Below, in pieces: positions 17,910 to 26,721 of a stretch of DNA of 64,000 nucleotides; the stretch's first letter is position 1, and the number at the start of each line of letters is the position of its first letter. The stretch is from UBA5109 sp965662565. Its GTDB lineage: Bacteria; Pseudomonadota; Gammaproteobacteria; Pseudomonadales; Pseudohongiellaceae. The notes below the pieces were generated by a model. The model made no database searches, was not told the origin of the DNA, and saw nothing but the letters and a program-made list of their open reading frames with translations. The stretch spans positions 26,882-90,881 of the forward strand of contig CBFIHS010000003.1 of the NCBI GenBank assembly GCA_965662565.1, read 5' to 3'. The translations under genes and the position numbers were made by a program.

Positions 17910-18913
17910 GCGGCTGTTTTCCTATGATTATTAGGAGCTAAACTACTTTCGATTTTGGAGAAAAAGTTTTGAAGCATTTTCAGTTGTTGATTGGGGTCTA
18001 ACAATTTGTTGAATTGAGCTCTAAATTCCAGATGATCATAAAAACCTTGGCAGTACCATGCCACATGTTTCCGTGCTATTAGAACGCCTTTAAATTCACC
18101 ATAAAAATCGTATAAATTTTGTAAATGTAAGGTCATCAAACGCAACTGCTCAGCTAAGGGAGGTTCTGTTAAAAACTCTTGATGATCAAGGTAGTGTGAA
18201 ATTTCTTGAAAAATCCATGGACGGCCTTGGGCTGCCCTGCCAATCATGAGTCCATCAGCTTGGGTATGCGCAAGTACAGCCTTTGCTTTTTCAGGCGAAT
18301 CAATATCACCATTAGCGAATACGGGTATTTGTATTGCTTCTTTAATAGCGGCAATTGTGTCGTACTCTACGGCCCCTTTAAACATGCATTCTCTGGTTCG
18401 GCCATGCACCGCTAATGATTGTATGCCAGCTTCTTCTGCAATTTTGGCAATTGTGACTCCGTTGCGATTGGCTGGATTCCAGCCAGTTCTTATTTTTAAA
18501 GTGACTGGGACATCGACAGCCGAAACAACAGCGGACAGTATTTCTTGTACCAGAGTTTCGTCTTTTAACAGCGCTGAACCTGCGGCCTTCTTTAGGACTT
18601 TTTTTGCTGGGCAGCCCATATTAATGTCGATGATTTGAGCGCCTTCTTGAACATTAAGGCGAGCGGCTTGAGCCATTAGCTGCGGGTTTGAACCAGCAAT
18701 TTGAACTACACGAGGCTCGGATTCAGCATTGTGTTGACGACGTAGGCGGTTTTTTTCGCTATTCCATAACTTGATGTTGCTGGTGATCATTTCTGAAGCG
18801 GTCAAACCTGCGCCATGACTGCGACAGAGCGTTCTAAAAGGACGGTCAGTCACTCCAGCCATTGGCGCGAGTACTACCCGAGATTCCAGCTTATAGGGTC
18901 CAATATGGATCAC
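17906..18913 (-). CDS. dusB: tRNA-dihydrouridine synthase B
   Basis: An FMN enzyme reducing uridine in the tRNA D-loop. Motifs: APMAGVTDRPFR at residue 16, DINMGCPAKKVLKKAAGSALL with catalytic Cys near residue 102, LKIRTGW, and FANGDID with MIGRAAQGRPWIF. Start is GTG at 18913. At 335 residues it is full length. It forms an operon with fis. Confidence 0.95.
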   Translation of the reverse strand: MIHIGPYKLESRVVLAPMAGVTDRPFRTLCRSHGAGLTASEMITSNIKLWNSEKNRLRRQHNAESEPRVVQIAGSNPQLMAQAARLNVQEGAQIIDINMGCPAKKVLKKAAGSALLKDETLVQEILSAVVSAVDVPVTLKIRTGWNPANRNGVTIAKIAEEAGIQSLAVHGRTRECMFKGAVEYDTIAAIKEAIQIPVFANGDIDSPEKAKAVLAHTQADGLMIGRAAQGRPWIFQEISHYLDHQEFLTEPPLAEQLRLMTLHLQNLYDFYGEFKGVLIARKHVAWYCQGFYDHLEFRAQFNKLLDPNQQLKMLQNFFSKIESSLAPNNHRKTAA

Positions 18914-19001
18914 TTTAAGAGTTGCCTATCGAATTAGAGAGCGGACCGCGCATTCTACTAAACAACCAAGCTTAGCACTAGAGCTTAAACTTAAACTGGA
19001 A

Positions 19002-20639
19002 TTATGGAGCCCTTAAAGCAAGAGTGTAGTTAACTGCTTCAAGCCCTGGGTCAGCGATTTCTAATCGAACCTGTAAAGAAGAGTTTGCCGGCATGACTGT
19101 AAATTGTCGCAGTTCGGCTTCCAGATATTCTTCCGGAGTAAACAACCTATTAGCGAACAAGGGGCGATTTAGGTCAGAGAAATTTAATTCAACTAAAGGG
19201 AATAACTGCTCATAATTGGCTGTGTTTCGAAAAATGAAATCTATTTGAAGAGCATCCGCGATATTGGGATGAGAATTCACAACAAGCTCATCTGTAACAA
19301 AAAGGCTTAAATCAAAACGTTCAATTTCTGGGCAGGATACAGCCCGACACACTATTGATGTGACTGAGTTGAATTTATCATCCAGTAACAGACTTTCGAT
19401 ATTTTGCCAGCTGTATTGAACAATAAGACCGAGTATTAAAATAAGGTTGCAAGCCACTAAACTGAAACCAATGAGTTTAGATCTTTTTCTTTGTAGATGG
19501 ATGGCAATAGGCTCTTCAGTGATGGCATTAAAGTTGTCTTCGTCTAATCCATCCAGGGCTTCAGTATCAACCAGGGTTTCAAGCTTTTCCAGCTCTTCCT
19601 TTTTAGACGCTTTTTGATCTAGATAGTTAGCTTCGTCTTTCTTTTCTTGGGTAATATCATCTTCTATATCTTCTATATCTTCTAAAACTTCTATTGCTTC
19701 ATTAGCTTGTGATGATGCTTCAGCTTCCTCTAAAATATCCTCCTTCGCATCATGCGTATAGGTTTCTAAAGGAGGGCTTGGGCTATGAGTAGGACTGTTG
19801 TGATCGAGAGTTTGATTTTCGAGAGGAATCTCAGCATCTGGGCTTATCTCTGTTTTAGATTTACTGTCTAAAGAAAAAGTCTGCAGTCTTTTTGTATGAT
19901 TGGAAATTAAACTAAAAAAAGGGTTGGAAATACTTTGCGTGATGCTAGCATCGGCATCATCGGCATCATCGGCATCATCGGCATCATCGGCATCATCGGC
20001 ATCATCGGCATCATCGGCATCATCGGCANNNNNNNNNNNNNNNNNNNNNNNNNNNNNNNNNNNNNNNNNNNNNNNNNNNNNNNNNNNNNNNNNNNNNNNN
20101 NNNNNNNNNNNNNNNNNNNNNNNNNNNTCGGCATCATCGGCATCATCGGCATCATCGGCATCATCGGCATCATCGGCATCATCGGCATCATCGGCATCAT
20201 CGGCGAATTCTTTCCCGAACTCATCCGTGCCATGATAAGAAGCTTCCCCAGTCACATTAGTCTCGAGAATTTTTTCTACTGGGTCGGTTGAGCTTTCGTT
20301 TGGAATTTCGTCTTCAGCTGTCTGATCTGAAGAATGGGCGTCTTCTTGTTTGTAATCGTCTGGATTTCTGTCTTCTTGTATTTCAGTTTCTACTTCATTG
20401 TGTGCCTCAGCTGGTAAGCTATCTAGTTCTGCTTTCTCATACTGATCGGATTCTTTTGTGGAATTTATTTCTTCATCTAAAGAGTCATTTAAGGAGTCAT
20501 CAAACAGTTGGTGCTCAAGAGCAGAAAAAGTATTGAGGCAGAACCCACAACGTACAGTCCCTTGGGAAATTTTTAATTGTTCCTCAGTAATGTTGAATGA
20601 GGTATTACAATATGGGCAACTGGTAACAAATGAAGACAT
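19002..20639 (-). CDS. zinc-ribbon and DUF3426 membrane protein with an ADD-repeat linker (assembly gap inside)
   Basis: The N-terminus is a four-Cys zinc ribbon (C8, C11, C31, C34) of the MJ0042 type. A long acidic linker follows. It contains a low-complexity (Ala-Asp-Asp)n tract encoded by GCCGATGAT repeats and broken by 99 N. After it come more acidic sequence and one membrane helix (GFSLVACNLILILGLIVQ). A C-terminal DUF3426 domain holds a Cys pair (VCRAVSCPEI) likely to lie in the periplasm. The function of this family is unknown. Its place between prmA and dusB matches other gammaproteobacteria. True linker length is unknown because of the gap. Confidence 0.85.
   Translation of the reverse strand: MSSFVTSCPYCNTSFNITEEQLKISQGTVRCGFCLNTFSALEHQLFDDSLNDSLDEEINSTKESDQYEKAELDSLPAEAHNEVETEIQEDRNPDDYKQEDAHSSDQTAEDEIPNESSTDPVEKILETNVTGEASYHGTDEFGKEFADDADDADDADDADDADDADDADDAXXXXXXXXXXXXXXXXXXXXXXXXXXXXXXXXXXADDADDADDADDADDADDADDADDADASITQSISNPFFSLISNHTKRLQTFSLDSKSKTEISPDAEIPLENQTLDHNSPTHSPSPPLETYTHDAKEDILEEAEASSQANEAIEVLEDIEDIEDDITQEKKDEANYLDQKASKKEELEKLETLVDTEALDGLDEDNFNAITEEPIAIHLQRKRSKLIGFSLVACNLILILGLIVQYSWQNIESLLLDDKFNSVTSIVCRAVSCPEIERFDLSLFVTDELVVNSHPNIADALQIDFIFRNTANYEQLFPLVELNFSDLNRPLFANRLFTPEEYLEAELRQFTVMPANSSLQVRLEIADPGLEAVNYTLALRAP
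19948..20204 (-). repeat. GCCGATGAT tandem repeat encoding poly(Ala-Asp-Asp), interrupted by an assembly gap
   Basis: On the coding strand the nine-base unit GCCGATGAT runs on both sides of the N tract: about 80 bases on one side (19948-20028) and 77 on the other (20128-20204). All three frames of both strands are open through it, which is why spurious long frames appear. Copy number cannot be given. Confidence 0.93.
20029..20127. other. assembly gap (99 N) within the repeat
   Basis: A run of 99 N. The 77 bases on its right flank (20128-20204) are all repeat units and match the repeat on the left flank. This fits a contig break where the repeat exceeded the assembly word length. The gap size is probably a placeholder. 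Confidence 0.9.
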
Positions 20640-20654
20640 AAGTCTTAGCCTAGC

Positions 20655-21737
20655 CTAGGTTTTACGATGGCCACATAATCTAACCCAGCCGTCTTGAGCT
20701 AGGATAGGTTCAAAAGTGAAACTCTTCTCGTAAGCTTGCCACACTGCTTCTGCTTGGGTTTCTAAAATTCCTGAGAGAAGAATTTGACCGCCGGGTTTAA
20801 CTAAAGCCGAAAGATAGTCTGATAGAGTAATGAGTGGGCCAGCAAGAATGTTAGCAAGAACGCAGTCAGCTTTTCCAATCAGTCCGCCATTGATTTGCTC
20901 GACAAAAGCTTTAGGCAATAAAACCGGAAAATTTTCTGTTGGGATTTCATTCTTTGAACAATTATCACCGGTTGCTTTTAAAGCTTGGGGGTCGTTATCT
21001 ACGCCATAAACCTTTTGTGCTCCTAACAGTAGGGCTGCAATCCCAAGAATTCCAGAACCACAGCCATAATCAACTAGTGTTTTATTATTTAAATTTTGCT
21101 GATCAAGCCAGCTTAGACAAAGCGCTGTAGTAGGGTGGGTGCCAGTTCCAAACGCTAAGCCTGGGTCCAACATTATATTTACAGCATCAGGCTGGGGTGG
21201 CTTTGCCCAGCTTGGGCAAATCCAAAGCTTTTCGCCAAAACAAATAGGTTTAAAAGACTGCATCCAAGCACGTTCCCATTTTTCATCTTCAAGTAGCTTT
21301 ATATCAACCGCAGGAAGCTTAGTNNNNNNNNNNNNNNNNNNNNNNNNNNNNNNNNNNNNNNNNNNNNNNNNNNNNNNNNNNNNNNNNNNNNNNNNNNNNN
21401 NNNNNNNNNNNNNNNNNNNNNNTGGTTTAAAAGACTGCATCCAAGCACGTTCCCATTTTTCATCTTCAAGTAGCTTTATATCAACCGCAGGAAGCTTAGT
21501 GGGTAGGTAGCTATTCGTGATTTTTTCTATTAGTTCTTGAGGGTTTAGCTCGTCAGAAAAAAGAGCAGTAAGGTGGATGCTGTCCCAGAGAGGGGTTTCC
21601 CCTCTGGCTGGTTCAAATACAGCTTGGTCGCCAGCATCAAGCAATGTGATAGCTAAAGAGCCTGAATCTTCGAGCAAAACCTCAAGTTCATCTGCCTGCT
21701 CAGGGGTGATGCTCAACTGCAATTGAATCCACCCCAT
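20655..21737 (-). CDS. prmA: ribosomal protein L11 methyltransferase PrmA (contains a false 177-base insertion)
   Basis: PrmA trimethylates L11 with S-adenosylmethionine. The SAM-binding loop LVDYGCGSGILGIAALLLG and DNDPQALKATGDN are present, and LAFGTGTHPTTALCL precedes them. As written the gene carries 99 N and a second copy of a 77-base segment encoding TKLPAVDIKLLEDEKWERAW. Collapsing one copy and the N removes 177 bases, keeps the frame and gives 301 residues, near the usual 293. The gene is therefore intact. It lies between accC and the zinc-ribbon gene. Confidence 0.93.
   Translation of the reverse strand: MGWIQLQLSITPEQADELEVLLEDSGSLAITLLDAGDQAVFEPARGETPLWDSIHLTALFSDELNPQELIEKITNSYLPTKLPAVDIKLLEDEKWERAWMQSFKPXXXXXXXXXXXXXXXXXXXXXXXXXXXXXXXXXTKLPAVDIKLLEDEKWERAWMQSFKPICFGEKLWICPSWAKPPQPDAVNIMLDPGLAFGTGTHPTTALCLSWLDQQNLNNKTLVDYGCGSGILGIAALLLGAQKVYGVDNDPQALKATGDNCSKNEIPTENFPVLLPKAFVEQINGGLIGKADCVLANILAGPLITLSDYLSALVKPGGQILLSGILETQAEAVWQAYEKSFTFEPILAQDGWVRLCGHRKT
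21247..21500. other. scaffolding artefact: 77-base duplicate flanking 99 N
   Basis: Positions 21247-21323 and 21424-21500 are identical over 77 bases, separated by N 21324-21422. The base before each copy differs (A versus T). An overlap of exactly 77 between contig ends suggests a graph assembler with word length 77 whose ends were scaffolded and not merged. Confidence 0.93.
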
Positions 21738-21760
21738 AAGATGATAGGCTCCTAATAGAT

Positions 21761-23101
21761 TTAGAGTTTAAGTTTCTTTTCAAGGTAATGGATGTTGGCA
21801 CAACCAGCTATAAAACCTGGGTCACTCATAATATCTTGATGCAAAGGAATGTTGGTTTTTATACCATCGATATGCATTTCTTCGAGTGCATTCTCCATTC
21901 TTATTATCGCTTCTTCACGAGTACCAGCAAAAGTAATCAATTTTGCAATTAGTGAATCATAAAACGGAGGGACCGTATATCCGCTATAGATGTGCGAATC
22001 TACTCGGATGCCATTGCCTCCAGGGACGTGAAAAATATCTACTTTACCTGGACTGGGCAAGAAAGTGCTTGGGTCTTCAGCATTAATTCGACACTCAATG
22101 GAATGTCCTTTTATTTCGATTTGGTCCTGTGTCACAGAAAGAGGTAAGCCTGAGGCAATTCTTAGTTGCTCTTTCACAATATCAATCCCAGTAATTTGCT
22201 CAGTAACTGGGTGCTCAACCTGAACCCTAGTGTTCATTTCAATAAAATAGAAATTACCATCTTCATATAAGAACTCTAGAGTTCCCGCGCCTCGATATTT
22301 CATGTTTTGGCAAGCTTGAATACAAGCTTGATAAATTGATTTACGGGCTTCGTCAGAAATACCAGGAGCTGGTGCCTCCTCAACTACTTTTTGATGTCTA
22401 CGTTGCATCGAGCAATCTCTATCTCCGAGACAGATGGCATTGCCTTGGCCGTCACCTATTACCTGAATTTCAACATGGCGAGGATTGCCAAGGAATTTCT
22501 CCAAATAAACCATGCTGTTTCCAAAAAAGGAACCGGCTTCATTTTGAGTTAAGGCTACGGAGCTGAGTAAGTCCTTTTCAGATTGAACAACACGCATTCC
22601 CCTTCCACCACCGCCTGCTGCGGCCTTGATCATAATGGGAAAACCAATTTCACGTGCAATTTTTAGAGTTCTCTCATTGTCGTCAGTGATGGGGCCATTA
22701 GAGCCAGGTACAGTTGGTACACCAGCTTTTAACATGACATCGATGGCAGAGACTTTATCTCCCATTGCGCGAATAGTATCAGCGCTAGGGCCAATAAAAA
22801 TAAAGCCGCATTTTTCAACTTGATCAGCAAATTCTGCATTTTCTGATAAAAATCCATAACCCGGATGAACAGCATCGGCATCAGTCAATTCCATTGCGCT
22901 AATAATTGCGGGTATATTTAAGTAGCTGTCTACTGATTTGGGTGGACCTATACAGACTGATTCATCAGCCATTCTTACATGCATAAGGTCTCGATCTGCG
23001 GTGGAATGCGCGGCAACAGTTTTAATGCCTAACTCTTTGCAAGCACGTAAAACTCGAAGAGCAATTTCACCGCGATTGGCTATTAGTACTTTTTTTAACA
23101 T
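21761..23101 (-). CDS. accC: acetyl-CoA carboxylase, biotin carboxylase subunit
   Basis: Carboxylates the biotin on AccB using ATP and bicarbonate, the first step of fatty-acid synthesis. It opens LIANRGEIALRV; the ATP-grasp loop AAAGGGGRGMRVV is near residue 163, with YLEKFLGNPRHVEIQV near 204, FIEMNTRVQVEHPVTE near 286 and ECRINAEDP. Length 446 is typical. It follows accB by 53 bases. Confidence 0.97.
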   Translation of the reverse strand: MLKKVLIANRGEIALRVLRACKELGIKTVAAHSTADRDLMHVRMADESVCIGPPKSVDSYLNIPAIISAMELTDADAVHPGYGFLSENAEFADQVEKCGFIFIGPSADTIRAMGDKVSAIDVMLKAGVPTVPGSNGPITDDNERTLKIAREIGFPIMIKAAAGGGGRGMRVVQSEKDLLSSVALTQNEAGSFFGNSMVYLEKFLGNPRHVEIQVIGDGQGNAICLGDRDCSMQRRHQKVVEEAPAPGISDEARKSIYQACIQACQNMKYRGAGTLEFLYEDGNFYFIEMNTRVQVEHPVTEQITGIDIVKEQLRIASGLPLSVTQDQIEIKGHSIECRINAEDPSTFLPSPGKVDIFHVPGGNGIRVDSHIYSGYTVPPFYDSLIAKLITFAGTREEAIIRMENALEEMHIDGIKTNIPLHQDIMSDPGFIAGCANIHYLEKKLKL

Positions 23102-23154
23102 AAGTTTTGTTTAACCTTGGTTCGCAAAATAATTGTTGTTTCGGGAAAAAGCTA

Positions 23155-23598
23155 TTAGACAATCGAAACAAGAGGTTGATCGAACTCAACAGGTTCACCA
23201 TCTTCAACAAGTATTGCTTCAATAACGCCAGCTGTAGTTGCTTCAATTTGGTTCATCATTTTCATGGCTTCTACAATGCCAATGACATCGCCAACATTTA
23301 CTTGTTTGCCAACCTCAACAAAAGCAGGGGAGCTTGGAGAAGGGGATTTATAGAAAGTACCCACCATTGGTGATTTAACCGTTTTGCCTTTATTTGTGCT
23401 TGCGCTAGCGGCAGGCTCTTCCGCAGCACTTACAGGTGCCGAGGCAGGAGGTGGCGCGTAGCTTACAGGCGCAGGCTGACTAACAACGCTGCTACCTCGA
23501 CTAATTCTAACGGCTTCTTCACCTTCCTTGATTTCAATTTCATTGATATCTGAGGCTTCAAGCAATTCAATCAGTTTTTTAACTTTTCTTATATCCAT
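23155..23598 (-). CDS. accB: acetyl-CoA carboxylase, biotin carboxyl carrier protein
   Basis: Carries the biotin of acetyl-CoA carboxylase. Biotinylation lysine lies in EAMKMMNQ near residue 113. An Ala/Pro-rich flexible linker (about residues 40-70) joins the N-terminal helix pair MDIRKVKKLIELLEAS to the biotinyl domain. 147 residues. Upstream of accC in the standard aroQ-accB-accC order. Confidence 0.97.
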   Translation of the reverse strand: MDIRKVKKLIELLEASDINEIEIKEGEEAVRISRGSSVVSQPAPVSYAPPPASAPVSAAEEPAASASTNKGKTVKSPMVGTFYKSPSPSSPAFVEVGKQVNVGDVIGIVEAMKMMNQIEATTAGVIEAILVEDGEPVEFDQPLVSIV

Positions 23599-23655
23599 TA
23601 CCTTCTCTCTGTCTGTTGTTACGAAATAGTGTTAGTCAGTTTTGTAGTTCAATAG

Positions 23656-24093
23656 TTACGTGAGTTTTCTTATTGCAGCTTCTAAGGCTAGCTCGTAGCC
23701 ATGTGAACCCAATCCTAAAATGCAGCCTTCAGCAATATCCGTTAAGAAGGAGTGACGGCGAAATTCCTCTCGCGCATGCACATTAGAAAGGTGGACCTCT
23801 ATAAATGGAATTTTGACCCCAAGCAAAGCGTCTCGTAGAGCTACACTGGTATGAGTAAATGCGCCAGGATTAAGAATGATGAAGTCTGTAGATTCTTTTT
23901 TAGCTTGATGGATACGGTTTACTAGATCGTGTTCCGCATTACTTTGCAAAAAGTTGATTTCATGACTCGCGGATTCTGCTTGCCGAGACAAAATAGCATT
24001 AATATCATCAAGGGTTTGTGAGCCATAGATCTCGGGCTCGCGCTCTCCGAGTAAATTTAAATTAGGGCCATTTAATACAAGAATTGATGCCAT
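23656..24093 (-). CDS. aroQ: type II 3-dehydroquinate dehydratase
   Basis: Third step of the shikimate pathway. The N-terminal LNGPNLNLLGEREPEIYG contains the catalytic Tyr region; ILNPGAFTHTSVALRDAL, and EVHLSNVHAREEFRRHS complete the active site. At 145 residues it is a typical dodecameric type II enzyme. It starts a probable aroQ-accB-accC transcript; the 156 bases upstream hold no gene and are AT-rich, suitable for a promoter. Confidence 0.96.
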   Translation of the reverse strand: MASILVLNGPNLNLLGEREPEIYGSQTLDDINAILSRQAESASHEINFLQSNAEHDLVNRIHQAKKESTDFIILNPGAFTHTSVALRDALLGVKIPFIEVHLSNVHAREEFRRHSFLTDIAEGCILGLGSHGYELALEAAIRKLT

Positions 24094-24249
24094 GTGTCAC
24101 TGCTTAAGTAGTTGCTAATTTTATAATTAGGAATTTTTAGATTTTAACAGCAAATAGTAGCTTTTTTCACGAAATTAATTATATTTTTTTAGGATTATAG
24201 TGACTTATTGTGAATACAGTGCTTCTGAAGGAATGCTTGGCTTAGGTTT

Positions 24250-24753
24250 TTAAAGAATTTCTAAGGAAATAACTACAGTTTGCATGGGGTAACAATAGCG
24301 GCCTTCTGAACAGCCTTGATAATTAAGCTCTAGCTCGAGTAGCTTATTGGGCGCTGGAGAATCAAAGGGTACTCTTATCAGAAGTTGATTATAGAATACT
24401 TCGACTTCACCAAAAAATTCATCCTCAATTTTTAAGCCAGTGGGAATAATAGGAGCCTCAAGCTTAATATTATTTTTAGCCTTTAAACTAAAGCTTTTTC
24501 GATAAATATAGTATCCGTCTTCAATATCCCAGAGTAAAACAATCGAGTTGGGGGTTTCGATGTAGCTTCTTAAATTAAAAGCGGAATCTGCAGGAAGAAC
24601 ATCCTGCATAAGATCGGTATCGAGTCGGGCGCTGCTAGTAAATATATTCGTTGAGCTGGGTGCTTCATTTAGTAATTGAGCCCAAGAAGCTTGAGATAGA
24701 AGACTCAATCCTAATGCGATTAGGCAAGAGCTAAACCTTAGTGCAACGAACAT
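24250..24753 (-). CDS. stand-alone DsbD N-terminal (alpha) domain protein
   Basis: A signal peptide (MFVALRFSSCLIALGLSLLS, cleavage after SWA) leads into a DsbD alpha domain: LWDIEDGYYIYRKSFSLK, and the redox pair in QGCSEGRYCYP (about C148 and C154), as in E. coli DsbD. Full DsbD has about 570 residues with a membrane electron-transfer domain and a C-terminal thioredoxin domain; both are absent. The 156 bases downstream show no remnants. The gene sits where dsbD normally lies, beside aroQ. It may receive electrons from a separately encoded CcdA/ScsB-type protein. Confidence 0.82.
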   Translation of the reverse strand: MFVALRFSSCLIALGLSLLSQASWAQLLNEAPSSTNIFTSSARLDTDLMQDVLPADSAFNLRSYIETPNSIVLLWDIEDGYYIYRKSFSLKAKNNIKLEAPIIPTGLKIEDEFFGEVEVFYNQLLIRVPFDSPAPNKLLELELNYQGCSEGRYCYPMQTVVISLEIL

Positions 24754-24783
24754 AGGCTTAGCACTGGATTTTTGTTAAAAACT

Positions 24784-26001
24784 TTAATCCTGATAACGTT
24801 CGAAAACCAATGTTGCATTAGTGCCACCAAAGCCGAAGCTATTCGACATAATAGTATTGAGCTCAGTATTGTCCATGCGTTCCCTGACTATGGGGATATC
24901 ACCAACCTCAGGGTCCAAATTTTCAATATTTGCAGAGGCTGCGATAAAGTTATTCTCCATCATAAGTAAGCTATAGATGGCTTCCTGAACACCCGCTGCT
25001 CCTAAAGAATGCCCTGAAAGTGATTTAGTCGAATTGATAGCCGGAATTTTATCGGCAAACACTTCTTTCACGGCTTTAACTTCCTGAAGGTCTCCAACTG
25101 GAGTACTAGTGCCATGTGCATTGATGTAATCAATTGGGTTTTTACTCGTGGCCATGGCCATTTGCATACAGCGGACTGCACCCTCACCAGAAGGAGCTAC
25201 CATGTCATATCCATCGGAAGTAGCACCGTAGCCTGTGAGTTCTGCATAAATTTTGGCGCCACGAGCGAGGGCGTGTTCAAGCTCTTCAATTACCAAAGTT
25301 CCGCCACCGCCGGCAATTACAAAACCATCACGATTTTCATCATAGGCTCGAGAAGCTTGTTCGGGAGTGTCGTTGTATTGAGTAGATAATGCACCCATAG
25401 CATCAAACATGCAGCTTAAGGACCAATCTTCAGATTCAGCTCCACCAGCAAAGACAACATCCTGTTTACCAAGCTGTATGAGCTCCATAGCATTTCCAAT
25501 GCAGTGTGCGCTGGTAGAACAAGCAGAAGAGATTGAGTAGTTAACACCCTTAATCTTAAAAGGAGTTGCCAGGCAAGCAGATACTGTGCTGCCCATGGTT
25601 CTGGTGACTCGATAGGGCCCAATTCTTTTGAGGCCTTTTTCTCTGAGGATGTCGGCGCTTTCAATTACATCTTCGGTCGAGGTGCCACCAGCACCCATAA
25701 TGATCCCGGTTCGAAAATTAGATACTTCGCTTTCACTCAAGCCAGCATCGGCAATGGCTTTTTCCATCGATATATAGCCATATGCTGCTGCTGAACCCAT
25801 AAAGCGTAGAGTTTTGCGGTCTATGTAATCGGAAAAATCAAGGTCAACAGCTCCGGCAACATGGCTGCGCATACCCATTTCTTTGTATTTTGGGCGATAG
25901 CTGATACCACTTTTGCCATTAACTAGCGATTCAGTAACAGATTCTTTATCAAGCCCAAGGCAGGAGACAATACCCATACCAGTAACAACGACACGACGCA
26001 T
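24784..26001 (-). CDS. fabB: beta-ketoacyl-ACP synthase I
   Basis: Condensing enzyme needed for unsaturated fatty acids. Catalytic Cys in SSACSTSAHCIGNA near residue 163; the two His in NAHGTSTPVGD and KSLSGHSLGAAG; the glycine-rich SNSFGFGGTNATLVF ends the protein. 405 residues. It is 29 bases downstream of fabA, the standard fabA-fabB operon. Confidence 0.97.
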   Translation of the reverse strand: MRRVVVTGMGIVSCLGLDKESVTESLVNGKSGISYRPKYKEMGMRSHVAGAVDLDFSDYIDRKTLRFMGSAAAYGYISMEKAIADAGLSESEVSNFRTGIIMGAGGTSTEDVIESADILREKGLKRIGPYRVTRTMGSTVSACLATPFKIKGVNYSISSACSTSAHCIGNAMELIQLGKQDVVFAGGAESEDWSLSCMFDAMGALSTQYNDTPEQASRAYDENRDGFVIAGGGGTLVIEELEHALARGAKIYAELTGYGATSDGYDMVAPSGEGAVRCMQMAMATSKNPIDYINAHGTSTPVGDLQEVKAVKEVFADKIPAINSTKSLSGHSLGAAGVQEAIYSLLMMENNFIAASANIENLDPEVGDIPIVRERMDNTELNTIMSNSFGFGGTNATLVFERYQD

Positions 26002-26030
26002 AAATCAAGACTCCCTAATCAAGACTGTAT

Positions 26031-26561
26031 TCAAGAAAGTGACTCATCAGGTTTAAATAAACCTACTTTTAATCCTTTCGCAGTATAAATGACCTGCCCA
26101 TCTACTGAAACTGTTCCATCAGCAATACCCATAACAAGTTTGCGCTCTATTAAGCGTTTAATATTCAGTTCGTAGGAAACCTTTTTATGGTGTGGAAGAA
26201 TTTCCCCGGTAAATTTAACCTCGCCACAGCCAAGTGCTCTGCCCTTGCCAGTATTTCCACGCCAGCCAAGATAAAAACCAACCAATTGCCACATGGCATC
26301 AAGACCAAGGCACCCCGGCATTACTGGGTCGCCATCAAAATGGCAATCAAAAAACCAAAGGTCTGGCGAAATATCTAACTCAGCAAGAATATACCCTTTA
26401 CCTTCAGTACCACCATCATTAGAAATTTCGACAATTCTGTCCATCATAAGCATATTGTCGATTGGTAATTTAGGATTGCCAGGGCCGAATAATTCACCAT
26501 GGCCGCAATCCAAGAGTTCACTTTTGGTGTAACTATTTTTTGGGGAAAATACTGTTGTCAT
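26031..26561 (-). CDS. fabA: 3-hydroxydecanoyl-ACP dehydratase/isomerase
   Basis: Introduces the cis double bond of unsaturated fatty acids. The catalytic His is in WFFDCHFDGDPVMPGCLGLDA near residue 73, with the Asp about fourteen residues later. 176 residues, hot-dog fold. With fabB it makes the anaerobic (oxygen-independent) unsaturated pathway. Confidence 0.97.
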   Translation of the reverse strand: MTTVFSPKNSYTKSELLDCGHGELFGPGNPKLPIDNMLMMDRIVEISNDGGTEGKGYILAELDISPDLWFFDCHFDGDPVMPGCLGLDAMWQLVGFYLGWRGNTGKGRALGCGEVKFTGEILPHHKKVSYELNIKRLIERKLVMGIADGTVSVDGQVIYTAKGLKVGLFKPDESLS

Positions 26562-26624
26562 AATTACCTTTGAACCAAGGTGATTCGTTTAAGTTTAATT
26601 ATTAGGTCTAGCAAAAAGATCGCT

Positions 26625-26630
26625 ATTATA
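26625..26630 (-). promoter_or_regulatory. putative -10 element of the fabA-fabB promoter
   Basis: A perfect TATAAT on the minus strand, 64 bases upstream of the fabA ATG. I could not find a convincing -35 hexamer at normal spacing, so the call rests on the -10 alone. Confidence 0.4.
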
Positions 26631-26674
26631 GAGAGAAGTAAGAAGAAACGATAATTATTTGAGTTTTATCTGGT

Positions 26675-26680
26675 TATAAT
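26675..26680 (+). promoter_or_regulatory. putative -10 element of the manC promoter
   Basis: A perfect TATAAT 41 bases upstream of the manC ATG in the divergent fabA/manC region. The -35 region is weak. Confidence 0.4.
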
Positions 26681-26721
26681 GCGAACTTTATTTTTTCGGA
26701 TAAAGTCTTAGATAGGGAAAT

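Noticed and set aside
19900..20291. Long open frames on both strands through the repeat (poly Ser-Ser-Ala, Gly-Ile-Ile, Pro-Met-Met)
   Set aside because: A nine-base repeat without stops is open in every frame; only the Ala-Asp-Asp frame joins recognisable domains.
21324..21422. PrmA with a duplicated internal segment as a real variant
   Set aside because: The copy is exactly 77 bases and flanks a block of N; collapsing restores normal length and frame.
24094..24249. Remnants of the DsbD membrane and C-terminal domains downstream of the alpha-domain gene
   Set aside because: The minus-strand frames are AT-rich and stop-filled with no recognisable DsbD sequence.
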